Source: an uncultured Flavobacteriaceae bacterium
Lineage (GTDB): Bacteria; Bacteroidota; Bacteroidia; Flavobacteriales; Flavobacteriaceae
Reading direction: 5' to 3'
NCBI GenBank assembly: GCA_947486785.1
Contig: CANKUU010000005.1
Coordinates: 1 to 64,000, forward strand
DNA: 64,000 bases
Shown: piece after piece, positions 62,245 through 64,000 of the stretch
How positions within the stretch are numbered: the stretch's first letter is position 1
How the letters are laid out: every line of letters starts with the position of its first letter
Notes under the pieces: generated by a model
What the model was told of the DNA's origin: nothing
Databases searched by the model: none
What the model saw: only the letters and a program-made list of their open reading frames with translations
Position numbers and translations under genes: made by a program

Positions 62245-63153
62245 TTAAACGATTTTATCGGTATCTATTTTTGGCTCTTGCCCTCTTAAGACACTATTAT
62301 CATTAAATAATTTGGTTTGATTAATTCCTTCAGGGTTTAACCAATCCGATTCTTTCATTTTACCATTTTTACCAAAAACATCAAGTGCATTTTGGTAGCA
62401 AGTTTTTACAACGTGTGCTCTATCAATTCCTCTCTTTAACATTAATGCAGCGGTTTTAGGCACTGCTAAAGGATCGCTAACACCCCAATCTGCAGAGCTA
62501 TCAACAATTATATTGGTGCTTCCGTATTTTTCAACAACAGCTACCATTCGCTCATTACCCATTTTAGTTTTAGGATAAATGGTGAAAGCAGCTATAAAAC
62601 CACGATCTAATACCTCTTTAACTGTTTCTTCGTTATTATGGTCTATTACCACCATTGACGGATCTAGACCATGTTCTAAGCAGACTTCCATACTTTTTAT
62701 TGTTCCTGCTTTTTTGTCTCTATGCGGTGTATGTACTTGCACTACCATACCAAGTTCTTTGGCCATCTCTAATTGTAGCCTAAAGTATTTGTCTTCTGCT
62801 GGAGTTTGATCATCATAACCAATTTCACCAATAGCTACCACATTTTGTTTATGTACATAAAGCGGAAGAAGCTCCATTACCTGTTCGGCTAAAGCCTCAT
62901 TATTCGCTTCTTTAGAATTTAAACCAATCGTACAATAATGTTGAATTCCAAATTGACTTGCTCTAAAAGGCTCCCAACCCACCAGGCTGCTGTAGTAATC
63001 TTGAAAAGATCCTACCTGGGTTCTAGGTTGCCCTAACCAAAATGAGGGTTCTATTAACGCTACTACACCAGCATCGGCCATAGCTTGATAATCATCAGTT
63101 GTTCTCGACGTCATGTGCACATGAGGATCGATTATCATCATTTTTTTTTCCAT
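62245..63153 (-). CDS. eboB: EboB, TatD family hydrolase
   Basis: 302-residue amidohydrolase-like TIM barrel. The metal motif IDPHVHMTSR lies near residue 10; VAIGEIGYD, VQVHTPHRDK, VVIDHNNEE and DSSADWGVSDP carry further metal ligands. It belongs to the TatD-like group seen in ebo clusters. The hydrolysed bond is unknown. It starts 2 bases after eboA. Confidence 0.88.
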   Translation of the reverse strand: MEKKMMIIDPHVHMTSRTTDDYQAMADAGVVALIEPSFWLGQPRTQVGSFQDYYSSLVGWEPFRASQFGIQHYCTIGLNSKEANNEALAEQVMELLPLYVHKQNVVAIGEIGYDDQTPAEDKYFRLQLEMAKELGMVVQVHTPHRDKKAGTIKSMEVCLEHGLDPSMVVIDHNNEETVKEVLDRGFIAAFTIYPKTKMGNERMVAVVEKYGSTNIIVDSSADWGVSDPLAVPKTAALMLKRGIDRAHVVKTCYQNALDVFGKNGKMKESDWLNPEGINQTKLFNDNSVLRGQEPKIDTDKIV

Positions 63154-63155
63154 AA

Positions 63156-63974
63156 TTAATTTTTTAGGCTACTCCAGCTTATATTTTTTGTTTTAACTTG
63201 TTCTAGTAGTTCTGGGTATTGTTCTAATAGCTTTTGAGCTTCTGTGTGTTTTGAATAATAAAGACAAAGAGCTGCTGCTTGGTTTTCTTTATGATTTTTA
63301 CTAGCTAATAAGCGTTTCATATCAATTAAAAGAGTCTCATCTATAAATTTTGATACTGGTCGCCAAAAAAGAGGGTCGATCGTTCTTGATGCTGCCCAGC
63401 GCTCATGAGCATAATCTGAAATAATTCTTGTTAAATCTCTATTAGCTCTTTCATCTATATTCAATATTGCGCTTAAATCACCTTGCATAAAAGCCGTTTT
63501 AAGAAACATCTGGTTCCATTGCTGCTCGTTAAAATACATTGAAGGGTATGGATTATTAAACGCTATGGCATTAAAAATCGTTGAAATATTTGTTCGTAAA
63601 GCTTCAACCGCTACATTTTTGTATTTTTCAGGATTGGGTAAGAAAATTAAAAATTTCAAAAAAGTCTCTAATTCGCCGGTATCTGAAACTTGAATTATAG
63701 TAGCAACTTGGGGACTAAAAAAATCTTCATCAGCCTTTAAAACTTCTAATAACAAATACATTCTAGTAATTTGTTGCAAAGTACCTTTCTGAATTTGTAT
63801 ATAATTTTTTAAATCAGTAGCTGCAGCTGAAATATCAAAATTTTCGTTAACACTTACCTTATTTGCTATTAAACTATAGGTGAGAAAGAGCTCCTTAGCA
63901 GATTTTTCTTCAGTTATTTTGGTGATTTTATCGCTTAACCAATGTTCAACTGCCAAATTCATATTGGACTTCAT
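63156..63974 (-). CDS. eboA: EboA domain protein
   Basis: 272-residue, mostly helical soluble protein with no catalytic motif visible. SDKITKITEEKSAKELFLTYS and AFNNPYPSMYFNEQQWNQMFLKTAFM fit the EboA family. It leads the operon. ATG 63974 is taken; a second ATG lies four codons in. Its promoter is at or beyond the window edge. Confidence 0.8.
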   Translation of the reverse strand: MKSNMNLAVEHWLSDKITKITEEKSAKELFLTYSLIANKVSVNENFDISAAATDLKNYIQIQKGTLQQITRMYLLLEVLKADEDFFSPQVATIIQVSDTGELETFLKFLIFLPNPEKYKNVAVEALRTNISTIFNAIAFNNPYPSMYFNEQQWNQMFLKTAFMQGDLSAILNIDERANRDLTRIISDYAHERWAASRTIDPLFWRPVSKFIDETLLIDMKRLLASKNHKENQAAALCLYYSKHTEAQKLLEQYPELLEQVKTKNISWSSLKN

Positions 63975-64000
63975 AATTTTATAAAGCTGTAGATTTAAGT

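Noticed and set aside
1-64000. tRNA genes, other rRNAs, intact IS elements or prophage
   Set aside because: All intergenic regions were read on both strands without finding cloverleaf sequences, transposase genes or phage structural genes; only recombinase debris near 24 kb was seen.

Overview
The window is a chromosomal segment of a member of the Bacteroidota, very probably a marine Flavobacteriaceae. Evidence: AT-rich DNA; PorP/SprF-family proteins; four surface proteins ending in the type B (gliding-motility-associated) C-terminal domain used by the type IX secretion system; -7 boxes of the form TAnnTTTG upstream of several genes, one with a TTTG box exactly 19 bases upstream (lysA); and DUF4126, DUF3822 and TMEM220-type proteins common in that group. 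Species cannot be fixed from the sequence alone. No tRNA, 16S/23S rRNA, intact insertion sequence or CRISPR array was seen. One RNA gene, RNase P RNA, is present.

Layout. 0.1-4.2 kb: two glycosyltransferases, then tsaC and cca in tight array. 4.4-11.1 kb: a calcium-repeat surface protein, a PorP/SprF protein and a PorE-like OmpA protein, closed by a strong terminator. 11.2-17 kb: heme A synthase, a pRiA4b ORF-3-like protein, a nucleoid-associated protein, an unknown 354-residue protein and an ABC-2 exporter pair. 17-20.2 kb: a surface protein and a short tandem paralogue that is little more than a sorting domain. 20.3-22.3 kb: uvrB. 22.3-26 kb: gene-poor accessory stretch with hsp20, a DUF1456 protein, recombinase and other gene debris, and a 5'-truncated porP/sprF. 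26-31 kb: a 1666-residue mosaic adhesin whose middle differs in base composition. 31.4-40.1 kb: sucC, a LON-domain protein, lysA, a thioredoxin-like protein, an M1 peptidase and guaB. 40.2-43.5 kb: a putative iron/redox locus (membrane protein, FMN-binding protein, porin-like protein, 47-residue Cys-rich lipoprotein, ferritin). 43.6-45.6 kb: HMG-CoA lyase, LysE exporter, Dabb protein, with a 9-base tandem repeat between the last two. 45.9-49.7 kb: an operon around kdsB and a KdnB-like dehydrogenase (Kdo modification). 49.8-57.2 kb: RecD-like helicase, a DUF3822/rsmD operon, a pseudouridine synthase, rnpB and dnaX. 57.2-64 kb: a complete eboABCDEF operon followed by a TMEM220-like gene.

The best candidate for an incompletely understood system is the ebo operon, predicted from published work to make and export a cyclitol-derived, possibly prenyl-linked metabolite. 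Its EboF lacks several classical metal ligands of the nucleotide pyrophosphatase fold. Next are the 40-43.5 kb locus, where two identical 17-base sites lie upstream of the porin and of the unannotated Cys-rich lipoprotein, and the mosaic adhesin next to its broken SprF partner.
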